Part shown: positions 25,579-34,335 of the stretch, piece after piece
How positions within the stretch are numbered: the first letter of the stretch is position 1
Layout of the letters: each line of letters starts with the position of its first letter
NCBI RefSeq assembly: GCF_024498135.1
Contig: NZ_JANHOH010000003.1
Location: 124,001 to 188,000, forward strand
Direction: 5' to 3'
Source of the DNA: Mucilaginibacter aquariorum
Lineage (GTDB): Bacteria; Bacteroidota; Bacteroidia; Sphingobacteriales; Sphingobacteriaceae
Length of the DNA stretch: 64,000 nucleotides
Position numbers and translations under genes: made by a program
Notes under the pieces: generated by a model
What the model was told of the DNA's origin: nothing
The model's input: the letters and a program-made list of their open reading frames with translations, nothing else
The model's database searches: none

Positions 25579-26709
25579 ATGAGAATTTTCGAAGTTAAAA
25601 GCAAGGCCGATAGAAACGCTTTTTTAGATGTTGCGCGCATTATTTATAAGGATGATAACAACTGGGTTTGTCCCTTAGATAATGATATTGAAGCTGTTTT
25701 TGATCCGGCAAAAAACAACTTCCATCAACATGGCAAAGTTACCCGCTGGATACTAAAGGACGATGCCGGGCAGCTAATTGGCCGAATAGCCGCTTTTATC
25801 AACGATAAAAAAGCATACAATTACGAACAGCCCACCGGTGGGTGTGGCTTTTTTGAATGTATTGATAAGGAGCAGGCCGCCTTTTTGTTATTTGATACCA
25901 CTAAAAACTGGCTGCAGCAAAATGGTATGCAAGCTATGGATGGCCCCATTAACTTTGGCGAGAACGATAACTTTTGGGGCTTATTGGTTGAGGGCTTTAC
26001 CCCCCCATCCTACGGGATGAATTATAACCCACCGTATTACAAAGCTTTTTTTGAGGATTACGGTTTTAAAACCCAATATGAGCAGATAACCAACCACCTG
26101 GATGTGCATAAGCCTTTTTCAGAACGGTTTACCAAAATTGCAAACTGGGTTATTCAAAAGCCGGGGTACAGTTTTAAACACTTCAAAACCACCGAAATAG
26201 AAAAATTTGCTGCCGATTTTATTGAGATATATAACGATGCCTGGCAAAATTTCGAAAATTTTGTGCCCATAAACCATGCTACCATTTTAGAAAGCTTTGA
26301 AAAGATGAAAGCTATAATGGATGAAAAGCTGATATGGTTTGCTTACATAGATAACGAACCTGCATCGTTTATTGTGATATTGCCGGATGCTAATCAAATG
26401 ATAAAACCGCTTAACGGGAAGCTAAACCTTTTTGGGAAGCTGATATTCTTATATCGCCGGTGGAAAGGGGTATCGCGTATGCGGGCAATTGTAATGGGCA
26501 CCAAACAAAAATTTCAAAAACACGGGTTAGAATCGTGCCTGTTCATAAAATTAAAGGAATATGTGTTGCCCCTAAAGCAATACGATGAGCTGGAATTATC
26601 GTGGGTGGGCGATTTTAACGAGAAAATGATTGCCATACACACCGCGGTAGGTGCAACATTTGGCAAAAAACATTTAACAATGCGGTATAAATTTAATAAG
26701 CCCGAATAA
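25579..26709 (+). CDS. GNAT-fold N-acetyltransferase-like protein
   Basis: 376 aa cytoplasmic protein whose two halves look like acyl-CoA N-acyltransferase folds: an N-terminal part with WILKDDAGQLIGRIAAFIND (about residues 60-80) and a C-terminal part (LELSWVGDFNEKMIAIHTAVGA then KKHLTMRYKF). This layout is common in uncharacterised Bacteroidota proteins annotated as GNAT-like. Acceptor unknown. The start at 25579 (MRIFEVKSKAD) is preferred to 25558. Its stop codon lies within the shared terminator stem. Confidence 0.72.
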   Translation: MRIFEVKSKADRNAFLDVARIIYKDDNNWVCPLDNDIEAVFDPAKNNFHQHGKVTRWILKDDAGQLIGRIAAFINDKKAYNYEQPTGGCGFFECIDKEQAAFLLFDTTKNWLQQNGMQAMDGPINFGENDNFWGLLVEGFTPPSYGMNYNPPYYKAFFEDYGFKTQYEQITNHLDVHKPFSERFTKIANWVIQKPGYSFKHFKTTEIEKFAADFIEIYNDAWQNFENFVPINHATILESFEKMKAIMDEKLIWFAYIDNEPASFIVILPDANQMIKPLNGKLNLFGKLIFLYRRWKGVSRMRAIVMGTKQKFQKHGLESCLFIKLKEYVLPLKQYDELELSWVGDFNEKMIAIHTAVGATFGKKHLTMRYKFNKPE

Positions 26710-26726
26710 ACATCCGGGCTTATTAA
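26693..26726. terminator. Bidirectional terminator overlapping a stop codon
   Basis: Twelve-base perfect stem (TTAATAAGCCCG with CGGGCTTATTAA) between convergent genes; the left arm runs into the end of the acetyltransferase frame. Confidence 0.8.
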
Positions 26727-26730
26727 AAAT

Positions 26731-27072
26731 TTATGCTGTAACTCTTTTGTGACGTAATTCTTCAAAAAGCTCAATAACCTTTTTCTGAAGGTCAATAACC
26801 TCAGTTTCACGGTCCATCAGTTTTTTGTTAACATTCTCCAGTTCAGTGGCGATTTTTTGATCTTGCTCTACTTCGTTGTAAGTAAGCAGTTGAACTACAG
26901 ACATTTCGAACAAAACAGCAATCTGCTCAAGGCGTGAAAGATTGATGTCAGTAATTCCGGTTTCAATTTTAGAAAATGCAGGAATAGAGATGTCTAAACG
27001 TTTAGCAACTTCTTCCTGGCTCCAGCCCTTTTGGTGGCGCAATAACCGGATCTTTTTTCCAAGTGTCTTCAT
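26731..27072 (-). CDS. XRE-family regulator with C-terminal coiled coil
   Basis: 113 aa. Residues 5-62 form a Cro/C1-type helix-turn-helix (LGKKIRLLRHQKGWSQEEVA, then IPAFSKIETGITDINLSRL); residues 70-107 are a heptad-rich helix (NVNKKLMDRETEVIDLQKKV) that should mediate dimerisation. No ligand domain. Upstream of mpl on the same strand as downstream gene, but with its own 83-base leader. Target genes cannot be read from the sequence. Confidence 0.88.
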   Translation of the reverse strand: MKTLGKKIRLLRHQKGWSQEEVAKRLDISIPAFSKIETGITDINLSRLEQIAVLFEMSVVQLLTYNEVEQDQKIATELENVNKKLMDRETEVIDLQKKVIELFEELRHKRVTA

Positions 27073-27155
27073 ATAATAACGCTAATTAGGTAAGGTTTCT
27101 CAATAGTTAATAAAGTTACAACTTTTTTGAATAACAAACTAATAATCAATAAATT

Positions 27156-28511
27156 TTATAGTAAATTATTTTTAAGTCCTACTAAGTTAATTCCGCCAAA
27201 ATTGCCCGAGCTCATCATCAATAAATTACTATTGGTAATATCTAATGCCTCCAGGTATTTTAACAGTTCTGCCGGTTCATTAAAAAACAGCAAATTATCA
27301 TTAGCAAAGGCGCTTTTCACAGCCTCGGCCGGGTATGGTTCTATCTTTTTTTGTTCAAATGTTTTGCGGTCTATAAACACAATAGCCTTATCGGCATGGT
27401 TCATTGTACCGGCATACTCATTTAAAAAATCTTTATTTAAGCTGCTAAAAGTATGCAATTCTATACAGGCAATCAACTGTCTGTTAGGGAATTGTGCTTT
27501 AACCGCCTCTATTGTAGCCGTAAGCTTTGATGGCGAGTGCGCAAAATCTTTAAAAATGGTAGCGTTATCGTTTTTACCCACTACTTCCAGCCTGCGCGCT
27601 GCACCTTTAAATGTGGTAATGTATTGGTAAAAATCGGCACTGTTAATACCCAGAGCTTCGCATACTAAACGGGCAGCCTGCATATTCAATAAATTATGCT
27701 GGCCAAACACTTCCAGTCCGTAGCTTTTGCCATCGGCAATAACACTGGTTATGCCATTTTCAATAGTATATTGCGGTAAGCTGTATGGTAATTTTTCAAC
27801 GTTGATATCAAGGCCGGCAACCATCGTATTCAGTACCTCGTCTGTAGCGCTGTAAATAAGCCTGCCATTAGGTTGTATGGTTTCTGCAAATATTTTAAAC
27901 TGATCAATATAATTATCAAACGTGGGGAATACATTGATATGATCCCAGGCTATCCCGCTTATTACGCCTATATCCGCTTTGTAAATATGAAACTTAGGCC
28001 GCCTGTCTATCGGCGAAGCCAGGTATTCGTCGCCCTCAATGATCATAACGGGTGCATCATGCGTAAGCCCAACCATCGTTTCAAAACCTTCCAGCTGCGC
28101 CCCTACCAGGTAATCAAACTTTTTACCGGCTTCCTGCAACACGTGCAATATCATACTGGTAATAGTGGTTTTACCGTGGCTGCCACCTATAACTACCCGC
28201 AACTTATCTTTTGATTGTTCGTAAATATAATCGGGATAGGAATAGATCTTTATACCCAGTTCCTGCGCTTTTAGTAACTCCGGGTTATCTATCCGGGCAT
28301 GCATACCTAATATAACTGCGTCAAGCTCAGTGGTGATATTTTCAGGATCCCAACCCTCCTGTGCAGGCAAAATACCATATTTACCAAGCCGCGAAGCCGA
28401 GGGCTCAAACAGTACATCATCAGAACCGGTTACGTTAAATCCTTTTTTATGCAAGGCGATGGCAAGGTTATGCATGGCGCTTCCGCCTATCGCTATAAAG
28501 TGTACTCTCAT
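27156..28511 (-). CDS. mpl: UDP-N-acetylmuramate--tripeptide ligase Mpl
   Basis: Mur-ligase family enzyme of peptidoglycan recycling that attaches the recovered L-Ala-D-Glu-meso-DAP tripeptide to UDP-MurNAc. 451 aa. Features: N-terminal HFIAIGGSAMHNLAIAL Rossmann loop, ATP P-loop VVIGGSHGKTTIT, central GDEYLASPIDRRPKF segment, and FKDFAHSPSKLTATI in the C-terminal domain. The GGSAMHN and EYLASPID marks fit Mpl better than MurC. Distinguishing it from a second MurC would need a tree. Confidence 0.9.
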   Translation of the reverse strand: MRVHFIAIGGSAMHNLAIALHKKGFNVTGSDDVLFEPSASRLGKYGILPAQEGWDPENITTELDAVILGMHARIDNPELLKAQELGIKIYSYPDYIYEQSKDKLRVVIGGSHGKTTITSMILHVLQEAGKKFDYLVGAQLEGFETMVGLTHDAPVMIIEGDEYLASPIDRRPKFHIYKADIGVISGIAWDHINVFPTFDNYIDQFKIFAETIQPNGRLIYSATDEVLNTMVAGLDINVEKLPYSLPQYTIENGITSVIADGKSYGLEVFGQHNLLNMQAARLVCEALGINSADFYQYITTFKGAARRLEVVGKNDNATIFKDFAHSPSKLTATIEAVKAQFPNRQLIACIELHTFSSLNKDFLNEYAGTMNHADKAIVFIDRKTFEQKKIEPYPAEAVKSAFANDNLLFFNEPAELLKYLEALDITNSNLLMMSSGNFGGINLVGLKNNLL

Positions 28512-28587
28512 TAATGTGGGGTTGCAGCTATAGGCAACAAATTTAACTTAAAAACCGCTATAGCGCCAATATTTGTTAACTAATAAA

Positions 28588-29442
28588 TTATTTCAACAGT
28601 AAAACAGGTACCGTAGAGTTTTTAGCCAACTGCTGCGATATGCTGTTATGTAATATAGATTGCAGGAAGCTGTAAGTATGCGGTAAAGCAATCACCATTT
28701 GGGCTTTATGCTCGTTTGCAAAATCAAGGATACCAGAAATTATGTTAGGGGTATTTATATAATAATACCTGGGGTGAAACCCCTTTAACATAACGTGCAG
28801 GGCGGTTTCTTCTGCCTGTTGTTCTGCATCCTTACCCCCAGTGTTGTCTGTAGCATCAATATTTACTACTAACAGCTTTATGGCTTGTTTGCCTAATAGC
28901 TTGTGTAACACCTCCATTGGTATGGTTTCTTTTACCTTTTTAAAATCGCAGGCTATTACTGCTTCATCTATTGGCTGGTAACGATAATCTGGCGGCACAA
29001 CTATTACCGGTACAGGGCTTGCCTTTGATATTTTTATAACGTGGCTCCCAATATTAATACTCCCCTCGCGCACTGTGCTATTACCGATGCTACCTATTAT
29101 CACCATATCCGCTTTATCCTGAACAACTACATCAACCACGGCACGTAATAAATGCGAACGGTTTAAACGCACCTGGATCTGAACACCCTCTTTAACCTCT
29201 TTTGTTAACTTTCTTTTTAGTTTTTCTAACTGATTGATGCGGTCTACGGCTTCTTCCTCAATTTCTTCCTGCCTAAGCATCATCATGTTAGGATCTGGAA
29301 ACATGGTTTCATATGGCGATATGTAATAAGCATTCATCAGGATTATGGTTGTTACATCGCTTTGATGACTGAGTTGGGCGGCAAAATCGGCGGCGTTAAA
29401 AGCAGCCTCAGAAAAATCGACAGGTACGAGATAGGTTTTCAT
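28588..29442 (-). CDS. Universal stress protein, tandem Usp domains
   Basis: 284 aa with two Usp domains (about 1-150 and 155-284). Domain 1 begins KTYLVPVDFSEAAFNAADFA and has the nucleotide-type loop IIGSIGNSTVREGSINIGSHV; domain 2 has lost a clear G2xG9xG loop (ALPHTYSFLQSILHNSISQQ), so probably only the first binds ATP. Cytoplasmic. Typical Bacteroidota stress protein; specific trigger unknown. Confidence 0.9.
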   Translation of the reverse strand: MKTYLVPVDFSEAAFNAADFAAQLSHQSDVTTIILMNAYYISPYETMFPDPNMMMLRQEEIEEEAVDRINQLEKLKRKLTKEVKEGVQIQVRLNRSHLLRAVVDVVVQDKADMVIIGSIGNSTVREGSINIGSHVIKISKASPVPVIVVPPDYRYQPIDEAVIACDFKKVKETIPMEVLHKLLGKQAIKLLVVNIDATDNTGGKDAEQQAEETALHVMLKGFHPRYYYINTPNIISGILDFANEHKAQMVIALPHTYSFLQSILHNSISQQLAKNSTVPVLLLK

Positions 29443-29559
29443 ATTGACGAGTTAAGAATCTTTTGACCGGGAGGGTCTAAAAGTAAGTACAAGCAAATCT
29501 AAAGATAATTGTTGGTTTGTCAGGATGCCCTCCTATTTTATAAACAAACAAGCATGGCT

Positions 29560-29590
29560 TTTGCTTTATCGCAAAACATGTTTACATTTG
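29560..29590 (+). promoter_or_regulatory. Canonical Bacteroidota promoter of the Rrf2 gene
   Basis: TTTG at 29560-29563, a 19-base spacer, and TACATTTG at 29583-29590: the TTTG-N19-TAnnTTTG layout of the primary Bacteroidota sigma factor. The start site should fall within the operator just downstream. Confidence 0.75.
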
Positions 29591-29593
29591 TAC

Positions 29594-29612
29594 TGTAATA
29601 AAAAACATTACA
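29594..29612 (+). promoter_or_regulatory. Rrf2 operator site 1 (TGTAAT-N7-ATTACA)
   Basis: Perfect dyad TGTAAT (29594-29599) and ATTACA (29607-29612) with a 7-base A-rich spacer, directly after the -7 box. Same spacing and half-site recur before the next gene at 30040-30058. Position fits autorepression. Confidence 0.65.
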
Positions 29613-29621
29613 ATTAAAAAT

Positions 29622-30026
29622 ATGAACGGAAGGTTTCCTATAGCCATGCATATTATGACCCTTCTTTGTGCAGCCGATGACTACCTCTCGTCTGATTACA
29701 TGGCGGGTAGCATTAATGTAAATCCGGTTTTGGTGCGTAAGGAATTAAGTAACCTTATCAAACATCAGCTAATAATAAGCCGCGAGGGGAAAAACGGTGG
29801 TTATACATTAGGCAAACCTGCTACCTATATTAGCCTTGCAAGCATTTATAAGGCTGTTAAACAAGGCAATATTTTAGGGCAGGCTAAAAACCAACCTAAC
29901 CCCGCCTGCCCCATTGGCAAGCAAATAAATGATCATTTAAAAAGCCTGGATAATGAAATTGAACAAGCTATGCTGAATAAACTGGGCACAACAAACCTGG
30001 CTGAGTTCTGTAAAAAGTTCGATTAA
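29622..30026 (+). CDS. Rrf2-family transcriptional regulator (YwnA-like)
   Basis: 134 aa. Winged-helix DNA-binding domain (about 1-80) with the family helix NVNPVLVRKELSNLIKHQLI and wing REGKNGGYTLGKP; dimerisation helix at the C-terminus. Only one cysteine lies in the usual sensor loop (NPACPIGKQ), so an iron-sulfur cluster like that of IscR or NsrR is unlikely; YwnA-type members sense redox or electrophiles in other ways. Paired with an NAD(P)-binding protein as in the ywnA-ywnB arrangement of Bacillus. Confidence 0.88.
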   Translation: MNGRFPIAMHIMTLLCAADDYLSSDYMAGSINVNPVLVRKELSNLIKHQLIISREGKNGGYTLGKPATYISLASIYKAVKQGNILGQAKNQPNPACPIGKQINDHLKSLDNEIEQAMLNKLGTTNLAEFCKKFD

Positions 30027-30039
30027 AATTCACAACAAC

Positions 30040-30058
30040 TGTAATAAATTAAACTACA
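30040..30058 (+). promoter_or_regulatory. Rrf2 operator site 2 (TGTAAT-N7-ACTACA)
   Basis: TGTAAT (30040-30045) and ACTACA (30053-30058), spacer 7, one mismatch from a perfect dyad, 18 bases before the oxidoreductase start. Matches site 1 in half-site and spacing. Confidence 0.55.
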
Positions 30059-30076
30059 TATAATACAATTCAAATT

Positions 30077-30715
30077 ATGAAAATAGCAATAATAGGCGCA
30101 ACAGGTTTTGTAGGCCCTGCACTTATAGCAGAAGGTGTATCACGCGGGTATGAGATAACCGCCATTGCCCGGAGCACCGATAAAGTAGAAAAAGCAGCCG
30201 GTGTAACTGCCGTATCAGCTGATGTAAATGATGTAGATGCCCTTGCTTCGGTACTATCCGGACATGATGCCGTTATCAGTTCATTTAATGCGGGCTGGAC
30301 TAATCCAAACCTATACAATGATTTCCTTAACGGTTCAAAAAACATACAGGAAGCCACAAAAAAGGCCGGTGTAAAGCGCTATATCACTATTGGTGGGGCG
30401 GGTAGTTTATTTATTGATGGTAAACAACTGGTAGATTCACCACATTTCCCGAAAGAATACTATCCGGGTGCATCATCGGCACGCGATTATTTAACAGAAT
30501 TACGGAACGAGGATGAGTTAGACTGGACTTTTGTGAGCCCTGCCATTAACCTGCATCCGGGCCAACGTACGAACCAGTTCCGTTTAGGTACCGAAAGCCC
30601 GGTTTTTAATACCGAAGGTAAAAGCGAGATCAGCACAGCCGACCTTGCCGTAGCCATATTTAATGAGTTGGAAAATAACCAGTTTATTAAGGCGAGGTTT
30701 ACTGTGGGATACTAA
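30077..30715 (+). CDS. NAD(P)-binding oxidoreductase (NmrA/YwnB-like)
   Basis: 212 aa atypical short-chain dehydrogenase. The Rossmann loop is IIGATGFVGPALI near the N-terminus, followed by NmrA-like features (DAVISSFNAGW, RYITIGGAGSLFIDG). The classical YxxxK catalytic pair is not seen; members act as redox sensors or reductases of quinones and aldehydes. Transcribed with or beside the Rrf2 gene and preceded by a copy of its operator, so it is a likely target of that regulator. Confidence 0.85.
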   Translation: MKIAIIGATGFVGPALIAEGVSRGYEITAIARSTDKVEKAAGVTAVSADVNDVDALASVLSGHDAVISSFNAGWTNPNLYNDFLNGSKNIQEATKKAGVKRYITIGGAGSLFIDGKQLVDSPHFPKEYYPGASSARDYLTELRNEDELDWTFVSPAINLHPGQRTNQFRLGTESPVFNTEGKSEISTADLAVAIFNELENNQFIKARFTVGY

Positions 30716-30793
30716 TTTAGATTTCACCGATTATGGATTGATTACACCGATTTGAACTTGATCGGTGTAATCACCCTATAAAATCTGTGTAAT

Positions 30794-31630
30794 CTAAAGA
30801 ATAAATTTTGCTGCCACCCACTCTTTATCTTTTTTGTGGATGATGTATTTTAGATTGTATTTACGCGCTTCTTCGGTGATAATATCCAGATCAGGCGATT
30901 CGTAGAACCCACTGAAATAGATCTCGCCGCCAGGTTTTAATACTTCGGCATAACGGGCCATCTGGTCTATCAATATATTGCGGTTGATGTTGGCCAGGAT
31001 AATATCGTATTGCTCATTAGGGATAACCTCTTTTGAGCCGCAAATGGCTTTAATATTGCCAATATTATTCAAAGCCGAGTTCTCAATAGTACTTTCGTAA
31101 CATACCACATCGTAATCAATAGCGGTAATATCTGTAGCGCCAAGCTTCGCAGCAAGGATAGCGAGGATACCTGTTCCGCAGCCCATGTCCAATACTTTTT
31201 TACCGGCGAAATCATTCTCCAGCATCAGCCCCATCATCATGGCTGTGGTTTGGTGATGACCTGTACCGAAAGCCATTTTAGGGTCGATAACTATCTCGTA
31301 GGGGAACTCCGGCTTTGGTGCATGGAAGGTAGCCCTTACAAACACCTGGTCGCTTATCTGAATAGGCTCAAAGTTGCTTTCCCACACCTCGTTCCAGTTC
31401 TTCTGCGGGATAAGGGTTATATCGTAACTAAACGTGAACATTTCCCGGTAAGTAGCCAATGTTTCGTCTAGCAGTTCCTGGTTAAAATCATCAACAGGGA
31501 TATAGGCCTTAAAGCCAAGGTCTATCTCTTCAAAAGTATCAAAACCAATCTCGCCCAAAGCGCCTATCAGCAAATCCTGCTGGTAATCTTCGGTGGTAAT
31601 GGTAGTGAAGAGTAATTCGTAGTAATTCAT
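30794..31630 (-). CDS. prmA: Ribosomal protein L11 methyltransferase
   Basis: SAM-dependent trimethylation of ribosomal protein L11. 278 aa from ATG 31630 (MNYYELLFTT). N-terminal substrate domain about 1-100; catalytic domain with DPKMAFGTGHHQTT, the SAM loop VLDMGCGTGILAILAAKLGA, and the NINRN motif (LANINRNILI) that marks this methylase group. The in-frame extension to 31702 would run through a leader repeat and is rejected. Confidence 0.93.
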   Translation of the reverse strand: MNYYELLFTTITTEDYQQDLLIGALGEIGFDTFEEIDLGFKAYIPVDDFNQELLDETLATYREMFTFSYDITLIPQKNWNEVWESNFEPIQISDQVFVRATFHAPKPEFPYEIVIDPKMAFGTGHHQTTAMMMGLMLENDFAGKKVLDMGCGTGILAILAAKLGATDITAIDYDVVCYESTIENSALNNIGNIKAICGSKEVIPNEQYDIILANINRNILIDQMARYAEVLKPGGEIYFSGFYESPDLDIITEEARKYNLKYIIHKKDKEWVAAKFIL

Positions 31631-31634
31631 GAAC

Positions 31635-31778
31635 GAGATATGAGTATTGAGATGTGGGATATGAGACCTAACAACCTGTGTAGCTTGTCTCATATCTAAC
31701 ATCTAAATTAGATTTAAGAAATGAGATTTGAGACGTGAGATAAGACGAAAATCGCTCCTGTCTCAATACTCATATCTC
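31635..31778. repeat. TCTCATATC-type inverted repeat between tpiA and prmA
   Basis: The 18-base arms at 31635-31652 and 31761-31778 are exact complements (GAGATATGAGTATTGAGA). The interior contains further degenerate GAGATxTGAGA units. Read in the sense of prmA, the arm nearest its ATG is TCTCAATACTCATATCTC. Confidence 0.78.
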
Positions 31779-31795
31779 AAATCTCATATCTGAAA

Positions 31796-32560
31796 TTAGT
31801 TGAACGCTTTAACTATATCAGTAAAGTCGCGGGATTTTAGGGATGCGCCACCGATAAGGCCGCCATCAATATCCGGGCAGGCAAAAAGCTCGGCAGCGTT
31901 TTTAGGGTTACAGCTACCGCCGTATAGGATAGTAGTATCATCGGCAACCTGCTGACCATATTTTGCAGCCAGTTCCGCACGGATAAACGCGTGAATTTCT
32001 TGTGCCTGGTCAGATGACGCGGTAACACCTGTACCTATAGCCCAAACCGGCTCATAAGCCAATACTAACTGGCCAAACTTATCAGCATCTAAATGGAAAA
32101 CACCTTCAACTAACTGACTTTTGATGATATCAAAGTGCTGGTTAGCTTCGCGCTCCTGCAAAGTTTCGCCGATGCAGAAGATAGGTTTTAAACCGTTTGC
32201 TAAAGCTGTATCGGTTTTTTTAGCCAAAAGCTCGTTGCTCTCTCCAAAATACTGGCGGCGCTCTGAGTGGCCCAGAATAACATATGTTGCACCAACAGAT
32301 TTAATTTGCTTTGCAGAAACTTCGCCTGTGTATGCACCAGATTCTGCCTGGTGTGCATTTTGCGCGCCTACTGATACTTTACTGTAGCCTTTAGCCAAAG
32401 CTGCCAGGCTGTGCAGGTGAATGAACGGACTGCAAACTACAACTTCCTGGTTGCCGGTTGCTTCGTCTTTTACCATGTTTATCACTTCAGAAAACAGCCC
32501 TAAGCCTTCATTATAATCAAGGTTCATTTTCCAGTTTCCGGCTACAATTTTTTTTCTCAT
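31796..32560 (-). CDS. tpiA: Triosephosphate isomerase
   Basis: Interconverts dihydroxyacetone phosphate and glyceraldehyde 3-phosphate. 254 aa TIM barrel with all catalytic residues: Lys11 (GNWKMN), His98 (LGHSERR), Glu170 (AYEPVWAIGTG), and the phosphate loop GGSCNPKNA. Same strand as prmA, from which it is separated by a 165-base region filled with an inverted repeat. Standard in every respect. Confidence 0.97.
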   Translation of the reverse strand: MRKKIVAGNWKMNLDYNEGLGLFSEVINMVKDEATGNQEVVVCSPFIHLHSLAALAKGYSKVSVGAQNAHQAESGAYTGEVSAKQIKSVGATYVILGHSERRQYFGESNELLAKKTDTALANGLKPIFCIGETLQEREANQHFDIIKSQLVEGVFHLDADKFGQLVLAYEPVWAIGTGVTASSDQAQEIHAFIRAELAAKYGQQVADDTTILYGGSCNPKNAAELFACPDIDGGLIGGASLKSRDFTDIVKAFN

Positions 32561-32574
32561 TTTGCTTTGTTTTG

Positions 32575-32660
32575 TCTATGGCCCATAGTCAATAGGTCAT
32601 AGTATTGTTTAACGTTTATTTATCTTTTTGCACAGCCATAGTCTTTCAACCATCAACTAT
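32575..32660. repeat. CATAGTC/GACTATG low-complexity leader
   Basis: Repeated units CTATGG, CATAGTC, GTCATAG and CATAGTC between tpiA and the GlmU-like gene, ending in CAACTATGGAC. In the tpiA sense the tract near its ATG reads GACTATGGGCCATAGAC. Confidence 0.5.
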
Positions 32661-32668
32661 GGACTTAT

Positions 32669-33853
32669 TTAAAAATTTCTGTATTGCTGTGTAAGTTTAT
32701 ATACTTCGGTAAGTATTGCCTTTTCCGCTGCATCAAATTTGCGGTGCGGACGGCGAACTATAGCGCGATCGGCAGTATCCATCATTTTATCATAGGCATA
32801 CTCCACAAAACCATCTGCACCACCCCACGAAAAATCGGGAATATAATTTGGTGGATAACCGCCGCCAAATACGTTGGCACTCACCCCTACTACTGTACCA
32901 GTGTTAAACATGGTGTTTATGCCACATTTGGCATGGTCGCCCATTATAAGCCCGCAAAATTGCAGACCTGTTTTACGCATGCTTTGTGTTGGATAATCCC
33001 ACAGCTTTACTTCACCGTAATTATTTTTCAGGTTAGAGTTATTGCTATCGGCACCTATATTGCACCACTCGCCAACTACAGCATTACCCAGGTAACCCTC
33101 GTGCCCTTTTGACGAATATCCCCAAACAACGGCATTGTTTACCTCGCCGCCAATGCGGCAATAAGGGCCAATGGTTGTTGCGCCGTATATTTTAGTCCCC
33201 ATTTTTACCTGCGAATACTCGCACAGTGCAAACGGGCCGCGTACATTCGTACCTTCCCATACTTCGGTATTTGCCGCTAAGTAGATGGGACCGTTCAGAG
33301 TGCTAAAGCTGCAGCATTCAGCAAGGGCGCCTTCTTCGGCGAAAAATTCATCACCTATAATAGTATTGGTGCTGCTTAGTTTAGCGCTTTTACGGCCCTG
33401 GGTAAGCAGTTTAAAATCCTTACGCAGTTCGGTATCGTTCTTCTTAAAAATATCTTCGGGGTGCTGGATTGTAACCAACTCCTTATCGTAAGCCATTTCA
33501 AAAGTGTAAGAACCAAACGGGTCAAAAGCGGAAGCATAAACATCACTTAGCCTTACAGCCACCAAAGTGTTATTATATCTTAAAGCCCTGCCATTACCCA
33601 GGTTTTTAATAGCCTCAACAATATCCTCATCAGGGCAAACCGAGCCATTAATGAAAATATTGTCATCCTGAATGTTTATAGGAAACTTTGCCTGCAGGTA
33701 AGCCTCGGTACGAAAAGAAAAATCGCTGTTTAAATATTTAGCCCATTTTTCGGCGATGGTTAAAATACCTATTCGCAGATCGGCAACAGGGCGTGTATAT
33801 GTTAAAGGCAGAAGGGTATTGCGAGCGTTATCGTCGAAAAGAATAATTGCCAT
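32669..33853 (-). CDS. GlmU-like protein (left-handed beta-helix)
   Basis: 394 aa. An N-terminal nucleotidyltransferase-like domain (MAIILFDDNARNTLLPLTYTRPVADLRIG) is followed by left-handed beta-helix hexapeptides from about residue 165 to 345 (LNGPIYLAANTEVWEGTNVRG, IYGATTIGPYCRIGG, GEWCNIGADSNNSNL). The gene order of domains mimics GlmU, but the canonical pyrophosphorylase loop GxGTRM is absent, so it probably does not make UDP-GlcNAc. Bacteroidota carry this as a conserved protein next to tpiA or cell-wall genes; substrate unknown. Confidence 0.82.
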   Translation of the reverse strand: MAIILFDDNARNTLLPLTYTRPVADLRIGILTIAEKWAKYLNSDFSFRTEAYLQAKFPINIQDDNIFINGSVCPDEDIVEAIKNLGNGRALRYNNTLVAVRLSDVYASAFDPFGSYTFEMAYDKELVTIQHPEDIFKKNDTELRKDFKLLTQGRKSAKLSSTNTIIGDEFFAEEGALAECCSFSTLNGPIYLAANTEVWEGTNVRGPFALCEYSQVKMGTKIYGATTIGPYCRIGGEVNNAVVWGYSSKGHEGYLGNAVVGEWCNIGADSNNSNLKNNYGEVKLWDYPTQSMRKTGLQFCGLIMGDHAKCGINTMFNTGTVVGVSANVFGGGYPPNYIPDFSWGGADGFVEYAYDKMMDTADRAIVRRPHRKFDAAEKAILTEVYKLTQQYRNF

Positions 33854-33869
33854 GGGCCGAAAATAAAAA

Positions 33870-33894
33870 AAGTCCCCCGGTTTACGGGGAACTT
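33870..33894 (-). terminator. Terminator of the L31 gene
   Basis: CCCCCG pairs with CGGGG around a TTTA loop; on the minus strand the stem is followed by CTTTTTTT, between L31 and the GlmU-like gene. Confidence 0.65.
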
Positions 33895-33918
33895 ATAAAT
33901 ATTTTATTGAAAAAACAC

Positions 33919-34167
33919 TTAGCTTCTGTTGTAACGGGTACGGAACTTGTCTATACGTCCGGCTGTATCAACTAACTTCATTTTACCTGTGTAGAACGGG
34001 TGTGAAGTGTGTGAAATTTCTAATTTGATCAATGGATACTCGTTGCCATCTTCCCATTTTACGGTTTCGCGGCTATCGATGCATGATTTGGTTATGAAAG
34101 AATAGTCGTTTGACATATCCTTGAAAACAACTAACCTATAGTTTGATGGATGCAGATCTTTTTTCAT
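33919..34167 (-). CDS. rpmE2: 50S ribosomal protein L31, type B
   Basis: 82 aa. Opens [19 protein letters not shown] and ends KFRTRYNRS; lacks the CxxC zinc pair of L31 type A, so this is the zinc-independent form. In organisms with both, type B is induced by zinc starvation; only this one is visible here. The start at 34167 gives the family N-terminus. A -7 box lies about 37 bases upstream. Confidence 0.94.
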   Translation of the reverse strand: MKKDLHPSNYRLVVFKDMSNDYSFITKSCIDSRETVKWEDGNEYPLIKLEISHTSHPFYTGKMKLVDTAGRIDKFRTRYNRS

Positions 34168-34203
34168 TGCTATTGTATACTTTTCTTTCTTATAAAAGAG
34201 GTG

Positions 34204-34211
34204 CAAATATA
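34204..34211 (-). promoter_or_regulatory. -7 element (TATATTTG) of rpmE2
   Basis: Exact TAnnTTTG match on the minus strand. A TTTC at the expected -33 distance (34231-34234) is a one-base miss of TTTG. Confidence 0.55.
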
Positions 34212-34299
34212 CAAATACTTTTTAAAATTAGAAATGGGTATGTAAAAAGTTTTTAACACGGTGTGGAGGGGTTGTATTTGTATTTCTGCCATAGCGAAA

Positions 34300-34332
34300 T
34301 CACTAATTCAGTAAATCACTAATTCACTAAAT
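34300..34332. repeat. CACTAA-type tract near the beta-helix gene
   Basis: TCACTAATTC-AGTAA-ATCACTAATTC-ACTAAAT on the plus strand, right after the stop of the minus-strand beta-helix gene; the only CACTAA tract not in sense orientation before a start codon. Confidence 0.55.
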
Positions 34333-34335
34333 AAT

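Noticed and set aside
30794..31702. Longer prmA N-terminus from 31702
   Set aside because: The extra 24 residues come from a TCTCATATC-type repeat.
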